Positions 1 through 6,881 are shown, counted from the stretch's first letter. The stretch: DNA of 8,118 nucleotides from Bacteroidota bacterium (GCA_003648575.1 QMPN01000133.1:1-8118), one strand, 5' to 3'. The notes: generated by a model from the letters alone, not told the origin. Translations and numbers: made by a program.

Positions 1-821
1 AGTTTTCCCCTGAAGACAGGATGCTCTGGGCTGATGGACTTGAGGTGCCCCTGATGGCCGATATGCAGGCAGCAGGGAAAACCTCTGAATACCTATTATG
101 GATCGGCTCCGCCGGAGCTTTCGACGACAGGTATAAAAAGGTATCCCGCGAACTGGTCAAGGTGATGAACCACCTGAAAATCGACTATGCTGTTCTGGGG
201 ACTGAAGAAGTTGACAGTGGTGATGTGGCCCGCAGGGCCGGTAACGAGATGCTGTTCCAGATGCAGGCCCTGATGATGATAGAAACCATGAACATGTACG
301 GGGTAAAAAAGATCCTTACGGCATGTCCGCACGACTATAATACTTTCAAAAATGAGTATCCTGACCTGGGAGCTGAATTCGAGGTAATTCATCACAGCGA
401 ATTCCTTGCTGATGAGATAAAGAATGGGAAGATCAAGTTAACTGCCAATGGTTTCGCAGGGAAGAAGATCACCTTCCATGACCCCTGCTACCTTGGCCGT
501 GCCAATGGTGAATACAAAGCACCCAGGGAAGTGATCAAAGCTGTAGAAGGCAGCACTATGGTAGAGATGAAGCGTCATAAAAGCTTCGCCCTCTGTTGTG
601 GTGCCGGTGGCGCGCAGATGTTCAAGGAAGCTGAAAAAGGCGACAAAGAAGTATTCCTGGAAAGGATAGAAGATGCCATTGAATGTAAAGCTGATATTGT
701 AGCAACTGCATGCCCCTTCTGCATGGTAATGATGACCGACGGAATCAAATACAAGAACCGTGAAGATGACATGAAGAACTATGACATTGTTGAGCTGGTG
801 AGTTTGGGGATGGGGTTGTAA
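1..821 (+). CDS. CCG-domain (HdrB/HdrD-like) iron-sulfur oxidoreductase, 5' end outside window
   Basis: This is the C-terminal part of a (Fe-S)-binding protein of the heterodisulfide-reductase-related CCG family. The reading frame is open from base 3 and upstream of the first ATG (base 21). The residues before that ATG (FSPEDR, then MLWADGLEVP) resemble the linker before the CCG domains in longer HdrD-like proteins, so I treat the gene as truncated by the window edge. Counting from M at base 21, the second CCG domain is complete: HDPCYLGR (Cys156), LCCGAGG (Cys192-Cys193) and ACPFC (Cys231, Cys234), enough to bind one [4Fe-4S]-type cluster. The first domain keeps the fold signature (AGAFDDR, ARRAGNE, KNEYP) but carries GSAG, EVDSGD and CPHD where the family usually has Cys. 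Relatives often occur near etf genes and are thought to pass electrons from Etf to quinone. That role is inferred here from the etfBA and acyl-CoA dehydrogenase genes further right. Confidence 0.85.
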   Translation, partial: FSPEDRMLWADGLEVPLMADMQAAGKTSEYLLWIGSAGAFDDRYKKVSRELVKVMNHLKIDYAVLGTEEVDSGDVARRAGNEMLFQMQALMMIETMNMYGVKKILTACPHDYNTFKNEYPDLGAEFEVIHHSEFLADEIKNGKIKLTANGFAGKKITFHDPCYLGRANGEYKAPREVIKAVEGSTMVEMKRHKSFALCCGAGGAQMFKEAEKGDKEVFLERIEDAIECKADIVATACPFCMVMMTDGIKYKNREDDMKNYDIVELVSLGMGL

Positions 822-835
822 AAAAAATAAAATAA

Positions 836-2314
836 ATGTCTAAAATACTGCTTCTACTTCTCTCCCTACTATTATCAATTCATGGGTTTTCTCAGAACAT
901 TGAATATGAGATCTACTATGAGAATGACAGTTGTAGTATAGGTCCGGCAAAATTCATTAGAGGCCATAATGGTGATGTGGTTGGTATCATAGGTAAAGCA
1001 CCAATCTATGACAGTTTGAAGCTGTATAAACCAATGGTTTTTGTGATTGATGAAATCGGTGACACTTCAAGCGTGTGGCTGGATAAGCAGGATACAGCGG
1101 TAATGTATACTGAAATAACCTTGATTCATGGATATGAGCCAGGATATTACCTCTCAGGCATGGGCTATGACCTCAACACTAAAGATCAGCCAGAATGGTT
1201 TACCATTTTTACAAGGATGGACTCAAATTATAATATAGTATGGGAGCGATGTTTTCGATTTGACCATACATATTGGGCTTATACATACAAAGCAGAGACA
1301 CTATATGATGGCTCCTTAATGTTTTGTTGTAACCCAGGTGTATATACCGACTTCTTCATTTTTCATTTGTCTAGTAATGGGGATAGTCTAAGTTATCATT
1401 ATTTCAATGGGATTGAATCCGGCCGAATATGGGACATAACCGAAGGGCATCAAACCTATCAATACTCTCTTTATTCTAATGGGTCTTACGATCCTCCTGG
1501 ATATATTTCATGCACTCGATTAACCATTGATTCGAACTTTTCAATTGTAGACTATTCCTACTTGCCTGAATGGCTCTCTCCTCCTCTTAGTGCCAAGAAG
1601 CTCCCTGATAACGATTTTGTCCTTTGTGGTTCTACAGATATTTATTATCCTGGGATCGATCCAAAATATTATATCTCTGGGTATAGAATTAATTCTTCTG
1701 GGAACATAGGCAATGAGGTATTCCTCACTAATCCTGATACTATTTCAAGAGCTGGTGAAGACACAGGGATTGATTTTTACGATCCTTCGCAAATCTATTT
1801 AGGGGGGACGCATAATTTTCAAGGATTATGGGGCCAAAACCCGAGTTGGATAGTTATCTCCAAACTGGATGACACATTAGGAATAATTTATGAAAAATAC
1901 CTGGGTGGTGATGAGGTCTATACTCTAAGATCAGTTGTTGCAACAGATGATGGAGGAGTCTTGCTAATTGGCTCCCAAAGAGAGTTCGGAACAGAACCTT
2001 ATTTTAGAGATAGTTTTTTTATAAAACTTGACTCAACATCAGGCCCAGTTACAATCCCTGATGAATCTGAGCTTCAGTTGAAGGAAGTCCTATTATATCC
2101 AAATCCAGGTAGAAATACACTTTCAATCAGGACTGCTCTCAAGGGGAGTAGCTTTACCTTATTTGATATAAAAAGTATTCCTGTTTTCAATTGCAAGCTC
2201 GAAAACTTAGTGACAACTATTACTGTTGATCATGTAAGGGCGGGGCAGTATTACTATGTAATTCAAGACCAAAATCGAATAATCGAATCCGGTAAGTGGA
2301 TCAAATCAAAATAA
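836..2314 (+). CDS. Secreted T9SS type A sorting-domain protein, function unknown
   Basis: This is a 492-residue exported protein that I cannot assign to a functional family. Residues 1-20 form a signal peptide: a Lys near the N-terminus, a Leu-rich core, and probable cleavage after FSQ. Residues 415-492 look like a type A T9SS C-terminal sorting domain: LLYPNPGRN (YPNP at 421-424), then short beta strands (SFTLFDI, AGQYYYVI), ending in a basic GKWIKSK tail. The middle is rich in Tyr, Trp, Asp and Gly. It has loose repeats of the type 'aromatic-I/V-x-LD...' followed by 'DDGGVLLIGS', for example around residues 337-378, suggesting beta-propeller-like blades. The expected location is the cell surface or outside the cell. 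It starts 14 bp after the iron-sulfur gene, behind an A-rich leader with no Shine-Dalgarno. Read-through from upstream is possible, but its AT-rich composition differs from that gene. No enzymatic motif was found. Confidence 0.9.
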   Translation: MSKILLLLLSLLLSIHGFSQNIEYEIYYENDSCSIGPAKFIRGHNGDVVGIIGKAPIYDSLKLYKPMVFVIDEIGDTSSVWLDKQDTAVMYTEITLIHGYEPGYYLSGMGYDLNTKDQPEWFTIFTRMDSNYNIVWERCFRFDHTYWAYTYKAETLYDGSLMFCCNPGVYTDFFIFHLSSNGDSLSYHYFNGIESGRIWDITEGHQTYQYSLYSNGSYDPPGYISCTRLTIDSNFSIVDYSYLPEWLSPPLSAKKLPDNDFVLCGSTDIYYPGIDPKYYISGYRINSSGNIGNEVFLTNPDTISRAGEDTGIDFYDPSQIYLGGTHNFQGLWGQNPSWIVISKLDDTLGIIYEKYLGGDEVYTLRSVVATDDGGVLLIGSQREFGTEPYFRDSFFIKLDSTSGPVTIPDESELQLKEVLLYPNPGRNTLSIRTALKGSSFTLFDIKSIPVFNCKLENLVTTITVDHVRAGQYYYVIQDQNRIIESGKWIKSK

Positions 2315-2335
2315 TCAGGTACTCATAGCCCGGAG

Positions 2336-2477
2336 ATTACTCGCTACGCTCATGAGAACGCTTCGCTTAGTTCATCGGTCGTTCTAGAATAAAACAACGG
2401 ATAATCAAAACGCTAGGGTATTACTCGCTACGCTCATGAGAACGCTTCGCTTAGTTCCTCAGTCGCTCAAGAATAAA
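2336..2477. repeat. Long direct repeat, two copies (about 58 bp each, 84-bp period)
   Basis: Copy 1 is at 2336-2393 and copy 2 at 2420-2477. The first 38 bases of each (2336-2373 and 2420-2457) are identical. They begin ATTACTCGCTACGCTC, contain the 8-bp palindrome CTCATGAG, and continue with CGCTTCGCTTAGTTC. The next 20 bases match at 16 positions and both end in GAATAAA. The 26-bp stretch between copies is unlike either. There is no open frame of note. The location, directly after the T9SS gene in a convergent junction, fits an intergenic repeat family rather than coding DNA. Confidence 0.9.
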
Positions 2478-2495
2478 TGATATGATGCACAAGAC

Positions 2496-2540
2496 GCAAG
2501 GGTATTACTCAGTCGCTGCGCTCCTTCGGAATGACAATGA
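2496..2540. repeat. Degenerate third repeat unit with GCTGCGCTCCTTCGG motif
   Basis: The lead-in GCAAGGGTATTACTC at 2496-2510 nearly repeats the lead-in of copy 2 (GCTAGGGTATTACTC, 2412-2426). The sequence then changes to AGTCGCTGCGCTCCTTCGG followed by AATGACAAT. The reverse complement of this second part (ATTGTCATTCCGAAGGAG...) resembles an intergenic motif I remember as common in Bacteroidota assemblies. It pairs with 2627-2640 on the other side of the hairpin at 2553-2606. Confidence 0.6.
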
Positions 2541-2640
2541 TGACGCGTAAAAAGGAAGGGCGCGGCGCACAATTAAAAGAAAATTATGGAGCGCCGCGCC
2601 CTTCCTCTTTTTTGCCCATTAGCAGTATTGTCATCCCGAA
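2525..2640. repeat. Outer inverted repeat enclosing the terminator hairpin
   Basis: TTCGGAATGACAAT at 2525-2538 and ATTGTCATCCCGAA at 2627-2640 are inverted copies matching at 13 of 14 positions, with the 16-bp stem nested inside. Beyond the right arm lie GAAC repeated three times and GTGAGTGAGGAGGGACC (2664 onward), and the left arm is preceded by the degenerate unit. The layout resembles a compound REP-like or MITE-like palindromic element. No transposase and no clear target-site duplication is visible. Confidence 0.6.
2549..2613. terminator. Bidirectional hairpin terminator between convergent genes
   Basis: A perfect 16-bp, GC-rich stem is formed by AGGAAGGGCGCGGCGC (2553-2568) and its reverse complement at 2591-2606, with a 22-base AT-rich loop. 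On the plus strand the stem is followed by CTTTTTT (T-run 2608-2613). On the minus strand it is followed by five T's (A-run 2549-2553). It lies between the plus-strand T9SS gene ending at 2314 and the minus-strand gene ending at 2727, so it can stop transcription from both. It also sits at the centre of a larger inverted repeat, so it may have arrived as part of a repeat element. Confidence 0.75.
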
Positions 2641-2726
2641 CGAACGAACAAAGTGAGTGAGGAGGGACCCCCTTGCTTTTAGCAATTTGTAATTATTAAT
2701 TTCCACGAACCCCATACCGCGCACCC

Positions 2727-3812
2727 CTAGTACACAATCACCTTCTTCATCGAATAAACCTGTCCTTCCCCTTTCAGCACCACCTGGTACATCCCAGGCT
2801 GATAATCGGAAACATCAAGCTTAATTTGTCTCTGGTTGCTGGTTACTGGTTGCTGGTTCATTTGTTTGCCGGTCATGTTGTAAATGATCAGCTGTCCTTC
2901 GAATGAATCATTCAGTTTGCAGTAAATAATATCATGTGCAGGATTTGGAAATACATCGAAGGCAAGCTGGCTAATTGACGGCAGTTCGGTTTCACCTACA
3001 CCGGCATCAAGCATATAGCTCACACCGCTGAACTCGGTTTCGCTGGTGTCGGCATTGAACTGCAACACAGGATACCCAACATTATTGGCCATATATTTAT
3101 AGGTAACACCTGTATTGGTATTCGTTTCGAGGAATACCCAGAAGAAAAGCACTTTTGCCCAGCTTGAGTCGATGGTGGTCCTCACATCGCGAAAACGGAG
3201 CACATCGCCAATCCATACCGGGCTAATCACTTCCCCCCAGGCATCTACCCTGGAAAAAACTGAAGTAACCACCTTTACCCTAATCGAATCTACGGCAGGT
3301 TCCGGGCTATCAATCCTGATGTCGATGGTGGTGGTCTGGTCAAGACTGTCCAGGTAATTTACAGGGAAGTCGAACATGACCTCGGGAGGTTCAAAAGGAG
3401 CCACAATATCCTCAAGTACGTCGTAGCTCCCCGCAGCACCATCGATCTGAAACAGAGACTGGGTTTTGGTTCCATAGGCCCATCCTTCTATTCCATATCC
3501 TGACACCACCATGCCTTCCACGGCTATGTTGGAAAGAGGGAATTCTGACCCATAAGGGGTCGTTGAGGGGTCAACAAAACTTAAGACTACAACTGTATCT
3601 TTCGTAAGGTTTGAAAAATCCCAATGTTGATCAGGTCCAGCGGATCCGGGCCCAAAGCCTGGAGGGATGCTGTCCACATTTGCCAAAAGGATAGAGTCGC
3701 CCACATCCATAAGGTCAGTCGAAGTGATGGTGATCTGTGAAAAAGAGGTGCTGTATAAAAAAAATAGACTGATTGAGAGTATATAATGTTTAACATTCAT
3801 CGAATAAGGCAT
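2727..3812 (-). CDS. Secreted T9SS sorting-domain protein, paralog of upstream gene
   Basis: This is a 361-residue exported protein of unknown function. The signal peptide ends at about residue 26 (FSQ|ITIT). The start may be at 3812 or, more naturally for the signal peptide, at the second ATG (base 3800, MNVKHYIL); neither has a Shine-Dalgarno. After the signal comes a conserved block, IPPGFGPGSAGP then DQHWDFSNL (residues 49-69). Further blocks are FPVNYLDSLDQ (149-159) and VDAWGEV (189-195). All three blocks are shared with the neighbouring gene. The C-terminal T9SS sorting domain begins near FDVFPNPAHD (285-294) and ends MKKVIVY. It lies 22 bp downstream of its paralog on the same strand and is probably co-transcribed. 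A 7-bp tandem repeat lies inside the sorting domain (NQQPVTSNQ, residues 319-327). The paralogous N-terminal domain has no recognised catalytic motif. Confidence 0.9.
   Translation of the reverse strand: MPYSMNVKHYILSISLFFLYSTSFSQITITSTDLMDVGDSILLANVDSIPPGFGPGSAGPDQHWDFSNLTKDTVVVLSFVDPSTTPYGSEFPLSNIAVEGMVVSGYGIEGWAYGTKTQSLFQIDGAAGSYDVLEDIVAPFEPPEVMFDFPVNYLDSLDQTTTIDIRIDSPEPAVDSIRVKVVTSVFSRVDAWGEVISPVWIGDVLRFRDVRTTIDSSWAKVLFFWVFLETNTNTGVTYKYMANNVGYPVLQFNADTSETEFSGVSYMLDAGVGETELPSISQLAFDVFPNPAHDIIYCKLNDSFEGQLIIYNMTGKQMNQQPVTSNQRQIKLDVSDYQPGMYQVVLKGEGQVYSMKKVIVY
2832..2859. repeat. Heptamer tandem repeat, 4 units, inside a coding region
   Basis: Four 7-bp units on the plus strand: CTGGTTG, CTGGTTA, CTGGTTG, CTGGTTC. 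On the coding (minus) strand this reads as GAACCAG/CAACCAG/TAACCAG units and encodes part of NQQPVTSNQ in the T9SS sorting domain, where the paralog has an unrelated sequence (QKDFEKTSH). Its total length of 28 bp equals that of the heptamer array at 6016-6043. Confidence 0.85.
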
Positions 3813-3834
3813 TTTAATATTCAGTTATAAAGCT

Positions 3835-4890
3835 TTATTGCTTTATAAGTTTTCCGGTAATTATTTTACTGTCATCTGTAAATAACAATTTGTAAAGATA
3901 AAAACCTTCTGTCAAAGAGTGAGTTATTAATTTTATGTGGGATGTTTTTTCAAAATCTTTTTGCAAAAGTTCTTTGCCTTGCATATCGCAAATAACAAAG
4001 CTCCCACTCTTTATTCCCTCCCAATTGGCATTAAGCTCTTCCTTCATCGGATTGGGGTAGACTTGAATATCAAGGCCGTTTTCATTTTCAGAAATGAAAG
4101 GCATAGGACCGTAATGCAACAAATAACTAAACCATCCATAATATGTTCCAGTGCCATTTGAGGCAAATTCAGTCACTGGATATGGCTCACTATCTGACAT
4201 GAATGCATACTCTATTCTTACTCCATCATCACTTTCGACCAATTCCCAAAAACCGTCAATCTTTGCCCATACTGAGTCCGTTCTAAAAAAGGTTGATTTT
4301 GATCGCAACACTTCATATGTACTCAGAGGTGTAGTGAGAGTTCCCCACGCATCAATCAAAATATGAGACTCAATCCAGCTTCGAAACCATATTGAATCTA
4401 CTTGAGGTTCATCGCCTGGTATCTTAAATTCCAGAAGGCAAAGCTGGTCGATACTGTCAAGATAATTTACTGGAAAATTAAGTGAGACCTGAGGTGGCTG
4501 AAGATGTCCAAGAACATCCTCAAACTGTTCAAACTGTCCAGCGATCCCATCAACCTGATAAAGAAATTCATTAAGTGTTCCGTATATGTATGCAGAATCA
4601 AGATAGCTCGCACGCGTTAACACAATATTTGAACTCGGATATTCAGATGCAAAGGGTGTCTCAGATGGATCAAGAAATAATATATGATGGCTCGTGTCCA
4701 TAACAAACCCTGAAAAATCCCATACCTGATTCGGGCCTGCAAGTCCGGGGTCAAACCCGGGTGGAGCTTCATTAACGTCAGCAATTGACGCCCAATCTCC
4801 ATAATGGAAAACATTATCCCGTACAATCGTTATCTGGCCATTGGAATGAATAGAGAATAAAAAAAGAATGGATATGATAAAATAACGCAT
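3835..4890 (-). CDS. Secreted T9SS sorting-domain protein, first of tandem paralog pair
   Basis: This is a 351-residue exported protein of unknown function, homologous along its whole length to the next gene downstream. The signal peptide covers residues 1-19 (MRYF, hydrophobic core, NGQ|ITIV). Shared blocks are APPGFDPGLAGP and NQVWDFSGF (42-62), LDPSETPFASEYPSSNI (73-89), NFPVNYLDSIDQ (138-149) and DAWGTLTTP (180-188). The T9SS sorting domain runs from IQVYPNPMKE (275-284) to ITGKLIKQ. No enzyme motif is visible. The pattern (export, one all-beta-looking domain, sorting domain) suggests a surface or secreted protein whose partner is unknown. It is AT-richer than its paralog in the lines I counted: 23/60 G+C at 4201-4260 against 30/60 at 3301-3360. 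A likely promoter lies directly upstream. Confidence 0.9.
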   Translation of the reverse strand: MRYFIISILFLFSIHSNGQITIVRDNVFHYGDWASIADVNEAPPGFDPGLAGPNQVWDFSGFVMDTSHHILFLDPSETPFASEYPSSNIVLTRASYLDSAYIYGTLNEFLYQVDGIAGQFEQFEDVLGHLQPPQVSLNFPVNYLDSIDQLCLLEFKIPGDEPQVDSIWFRSWIESHILIDAWGTLTTPLSTYEVLRSKSTFFRTDSVWAKIDGFWELVESDDGVRIEYAFMSDSEPYPVTEFASNGTGTYYGWFSYLLHYGPMPFISENENGLDIQVYPNPMKEELNANWEGIKSGSFVICDMQGKELLQKDFEKTSHIKLITHSLTEGFYLYKLLFTDDSKIITGKLIKQ

Positions 4891-4906
4891 AGCTTTTGAT
4901 TTTCAC

Positions 4907-4937
4907 TAAAGTTATGCAAGATTCCTGAATATTCAAA
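4907..4937 (-). promoter_or_regulatory. Bacteroidota-type promoter for the T9SS paralog pair
   Basis: On the minus strand, TTTG (plus-strand 4934-4937) is followed after 19 bases by TAACTTTA (4907-4914). This matches the Bacteroidota -33 TTTG / -7 TAnnTTTG pattern except for the last base of the -7 box. Spacing of about 19-21 is the usual range. The -7 box lies 16 bases before the ATG at 4890, giving a very short leader. Confidence 0.45.
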
Positions 4938-5000
4938 AATCCATAAAAAAATGATACTGGACAGATTTCTTCTTATAGTCGAAATGACCCTTTACAGACC

Positions 5001-5031
5001 AGACCTGGCAGGTCGGGGACCTGCCAGGTCT
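5001..5031. repeat. Perfect 14-bp palindrome with GGG loop, 3' of etfA
   Basis: AGACCTGGCAGGTC (5001-5014) and its exact reverse complement (5018-5031) flank the 3-base loop GGG. The hairpin begins 3 bases past the etfA stop codon on the minus strand, so it could act as a terminator or 3'-end stabiliser, but no T-run follows on either strand. A similar ACCTGGCAGGT palindrome is, from memory, a common dispersed intergenic element in Bacteroidota. Confidence 0.8.
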
Positions 5032-5034
5032 TAC

Positions 5035-6006
5035 TTATGAATTCTTCATCTCTTTGATGGCGGTAATCAGCTCGGGAAGCACTTTTTGTACATCTCCGAC
5101 TATTCCGTAATCAGCTGCCTCAAAAATAGGAGCATCCTTATCGGTATTCACTGCAACGATACATTTTGATGAGCTTACTCCACCGAGATGCTGGATGGCA
5201 CCTGAGATACCCATGGCAAAATACAGATTCGGGGCAATGACCTTTCCGGTTTGTCCAACATGCTCTTCATGAGGGCGCCAGCCCTCATCCGATACCGGGC
5301 GCGAACATGCCAGTGCCGCACCCAACTCCGTGGCTAACTCCTCCAGAGGAGCCCAGTTTTCACCGGTCTTCATGCCTCGGCCTCCTGAAACAACAACATC
5401 AGCATCAGACAACAGGACTTTCCCCATGACCTTGTTTACATCAAGTACTTTCGTCGCAAAATCAGCATCGTTGAGAGCGGGGCTGAAAGCTTCAACAGCT
5501 GCATTATTGCCAGTCTCATTGATATCAACTGAGTTTTGAAAAAGTGTCAGGATCTTTTTATCTGATTTGATCACCACATTGGCAAAGGCTTTGCCCGTAA
5601 ACACTTTCTTGCTCACGGTACAAGGATCAAATGATGAAGGAACGGCATTCACACCTGAGGCAATCCCGGCCTTCAGTTTTACCGATACCCTTGGTGAAAG
5701 AGCCTTCCCGGTAAAGTTATTGGCAAAGATGATCACATTGGCGCCTTCTTTCTCAGCTGCTTCAGCTATAACGGAAGCATATGCTTTATTAATCAGCACA
5801 TTCAACCTGTTGTCGGTGGCTGACAGTACTTTGTCGGCCCCATAATTACCAAGTTTTTTTAGTTCAGCATCATCCACAGCCCCTATTGAAAGGGCAGTAA
5901 CGCTGCTACCTGATTGTTCTGCGATCTGTTTGGCATAAGAAACCAGCTCAAAGCTCAGCTTCTTGAATTTGCCATCCCAGTTTTCGGTATATACTAATAC
6001 AGACAT
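5035..6006 (-). CDS. etfA: Electron transfer flavoprotein, alpha subunit (EtfA)
   Basis: EtfA forms a heterodimer with EtfB in the cytoplasm and carries FAD, accepting electrons from acyl-CoA dehydrogenases. The 323-residue length is normal. The N-terminal alpha/beta domain (about 1-190) begins MSVLVYTENWDGKFKK. The C-terminal FAD domain has all the expected motifs: VVSGGRGM (205-212), CSRPVSDEGW (234-243), VGQTGKVIAP (250-259), the EtfA signature LYFAMGISGAIQHLGG (261-276), VNTDKDAPIF (286-295) and ADYGIVGD (298-305). The start at 6006 gives the standard N-terminus and lies 32 bp after etfB, so the two are almost surely co-transcribed. The upstream leader is AT-rich without Shine-Dalgarno. 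I cannot tell from sequence alone whether this Etf is of the simple or electron-bifurcating type; the neighbouring dehydrogenase favours a role in acyl-CoA oxidation. Confidence 0.97.
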   Translation of the reverse strand: MSVLVYTENWDGKFKKLSFELVSYAKQIAEQSGSSVTALSIGAVDDAELKKLGNYGADKVLSATDNRLNVLINKAYASVIAEAAEKEGANVIIFANNFTGKALSPRVSVKLKAGIASGVNAVPSSFDPCTVSKKVFTGKAFANVVIKSDKKILTLFQNSVDINETGNNAAVEAFSPALNDADFATKVLDVNKVMGKVLLSDADVVVSGGRGMKTGENWAPLEELATELGAALACSRPVSDEGWRPHEEHVGQTGKVIAPNLYFAMGISGAIQHLGGVSSSKCIVAVNTDKDAPIFEAADYGIVGDVQKVLPELITAIKEMKNS

Positions 6007-6015
6007 AATTCTAAG

Positions 6016-6043
6016 TTTTAAATTTTGAGTTTTGAGTTTTAAA
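6016..6043. repeat. Heptamer array (TTTTAAA/TTTTGAG), etfB-etfA junction
   Basis: Four 7-bp units on the plus strand in a symmetric order: TTTTAAA, TTTTGAG, TTTTGAG, TTTTAAA. The last unit overlaps the etfB stop codon (6039-6041), so the repeat fills most of the 32-bp spacer. The inner 12-mer TTGAGTTTTGAG (6025-6036) recurs as its reverse complement at 6900-6911, on the other side of etfB. Confidence 0.85.
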
Positions 6044-6788
6044 TTACTTTGGCTTCATTGTGGAGAAGGTTAACGAGTTCCTTCACATTTTCAGCATCTA
6101 CCATCTTACAAGCAGCCTTGGCTGGTGGGAGATCGTAGCTGACAAATTCAGTCAGGGCTCCTTCACCTGCAGCAGCCACCACGTTCAGAGGCTTTTTCCT
6201 GGCCATCATGATACCCCTCATGGAAGGTATCCTGGGCTCAAGGGCAATCCCTTTTTGAACTACGGCTACAAAAGGTACAACTGTTGACAGCACTTCTGAT
6301 CCACCATCGATCTCACGGTTCAGCTTGATGTCACCGCCTTCGATATCCAGCTTTGACACTGAAGATACAGATGGCATGTCGAGGAATTCTGCCAGCATGC
6401 CGCCTACCAGAGAACCATTGTAATCACTCGAATCAATTCCGCAAAGGATGATGTCGTAGGCATTATCTTTCAGGTAAGCCGACAGGTTGGATGCAACTGC
6501 AAAAGCATCGTCAGGCTCAGCATCGATCCTTACAGCATCATCGGCACCAATTGCCAGTGCTTTCCTGATGGTAGGTTCTGATGTTTGCGGACCGACATTG
6601 ATCACGGTGATCTTTTCGATCGCTCCGCCGGAAGCTTCTTTCAGCTCAAGTGCACGAGTCAGGGCCAACTCATCCCATGGGTTGATGATCCATTGTACAC
6701 CGGTGGCATCAAAAGCCGTGTTGTTATCCGTAAACCGGATCTTCGTGGTAGTATCCGGTACATTACTGATACATACTAGGATTTTCAT
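6039..6788 (-). CDS. etfB: Electron transfer flavoprotein, beta subunit (EtfB)
   Basis: EtfB is the partner of EtfA and provides the docking surface for dehydrogenases. The 249-residue length is typical. Visible family features are MKILVCISNVPDTTTKIRF (1-19), INPWDELALTRALELKE (35-51), the nucleotide-binding region IRKALAIGADDAVRI (74-88), DIILCGIDSSDYNGSLVGGMLAEFL (112-136, Gly-rich as in the family), the EtfB signature-like stretch NREIDGGSEVLSTVVP (157-172), and the recognition loop EPRIPSMRGIMMARKKP (184-200). In the human protein a Leu in this loop contacts partner dehydrogenases; here Met190 seems to take that position. It lies 146 bp downstream of the acyl-CoA dehydrogenase gene and 32 bp upstream of etfA. 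Both spacers consist largely of short tandem repeats. Its leader is AT-only near the ATG and has no Shine-Dalgarno. Confidence 0.96.
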   Translation of the reverse strand: MKILVCISNVPDTTTKIRFTDNNTAFDATGVQWIINPWDELALTRALELKEASGGAIEKITVINVGPQTSEPTIRKALAIGADDAVRIDAEPDDAFAVASNLSAYLKDNAYDIILCGIDSSDYNGSLVGGMLAEFLDMPSVSSVSKLDIEGGDIKLNREIDGGSEVLSTVVPFVAVVQKGIALEPRIPSMRGIMMARKKPLNVVAAAGEGALTEFVSYDLPPAKAACKMVDAENVKELVNLLHNEAKVI

Positions 6789-6818
6789 TACTTATAATAT
6801 TTATTGTTATTTATTTCT

Positions 6819-6881
6819 GTTGAATTAGTTAAATCAGTTAAATCGGTTGAATCAGTTAAATCAGTTGAATCGGTTGAATCG
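6819..6881. repeat. 9-bp tandem repeat, 7 units, acyl-CoA dehydrogenase-etfB spacer
   Basis: Seven consecutive 9-mers follow the consensus GTT(A/G)AATC(A/G), the first ending TTA. In order, base 4 is G, A, A, G, A, G, G and the last base is A, A, G, A, A, G, G. Because 9 is a multiple of 3, the plus strand reads VES/VKS repeats in one frame, but this looks like a by-product, not a gene. The array lies 31 bp upstream of the etfB start, so it is transcribed if the three genes form one operon. Confidence 0.9.

Noticed and set aside
21..23. ATG at 21 as true start of the iron-sulfur protein
   Set aside because: The frame is open to the window edge, and the residues before this ATG look like the linker of longer HdrD-like proteins.
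2336..2457. Two identical 38-bp repeats separated by 46 bp, resembling a minimal CRISPR
   Set aside because: Only two exact copies. The similarity continues about 20 bp into the supposed spacer, the third unit is degenerate, and no cas gene is near.
6487..6828. 113-codon plus-strand open frame opposite etfB
   Set aside because: It is a shadow frame of etfB with a Ser/Ala-rich composition that follows from the opposite strand's codons.
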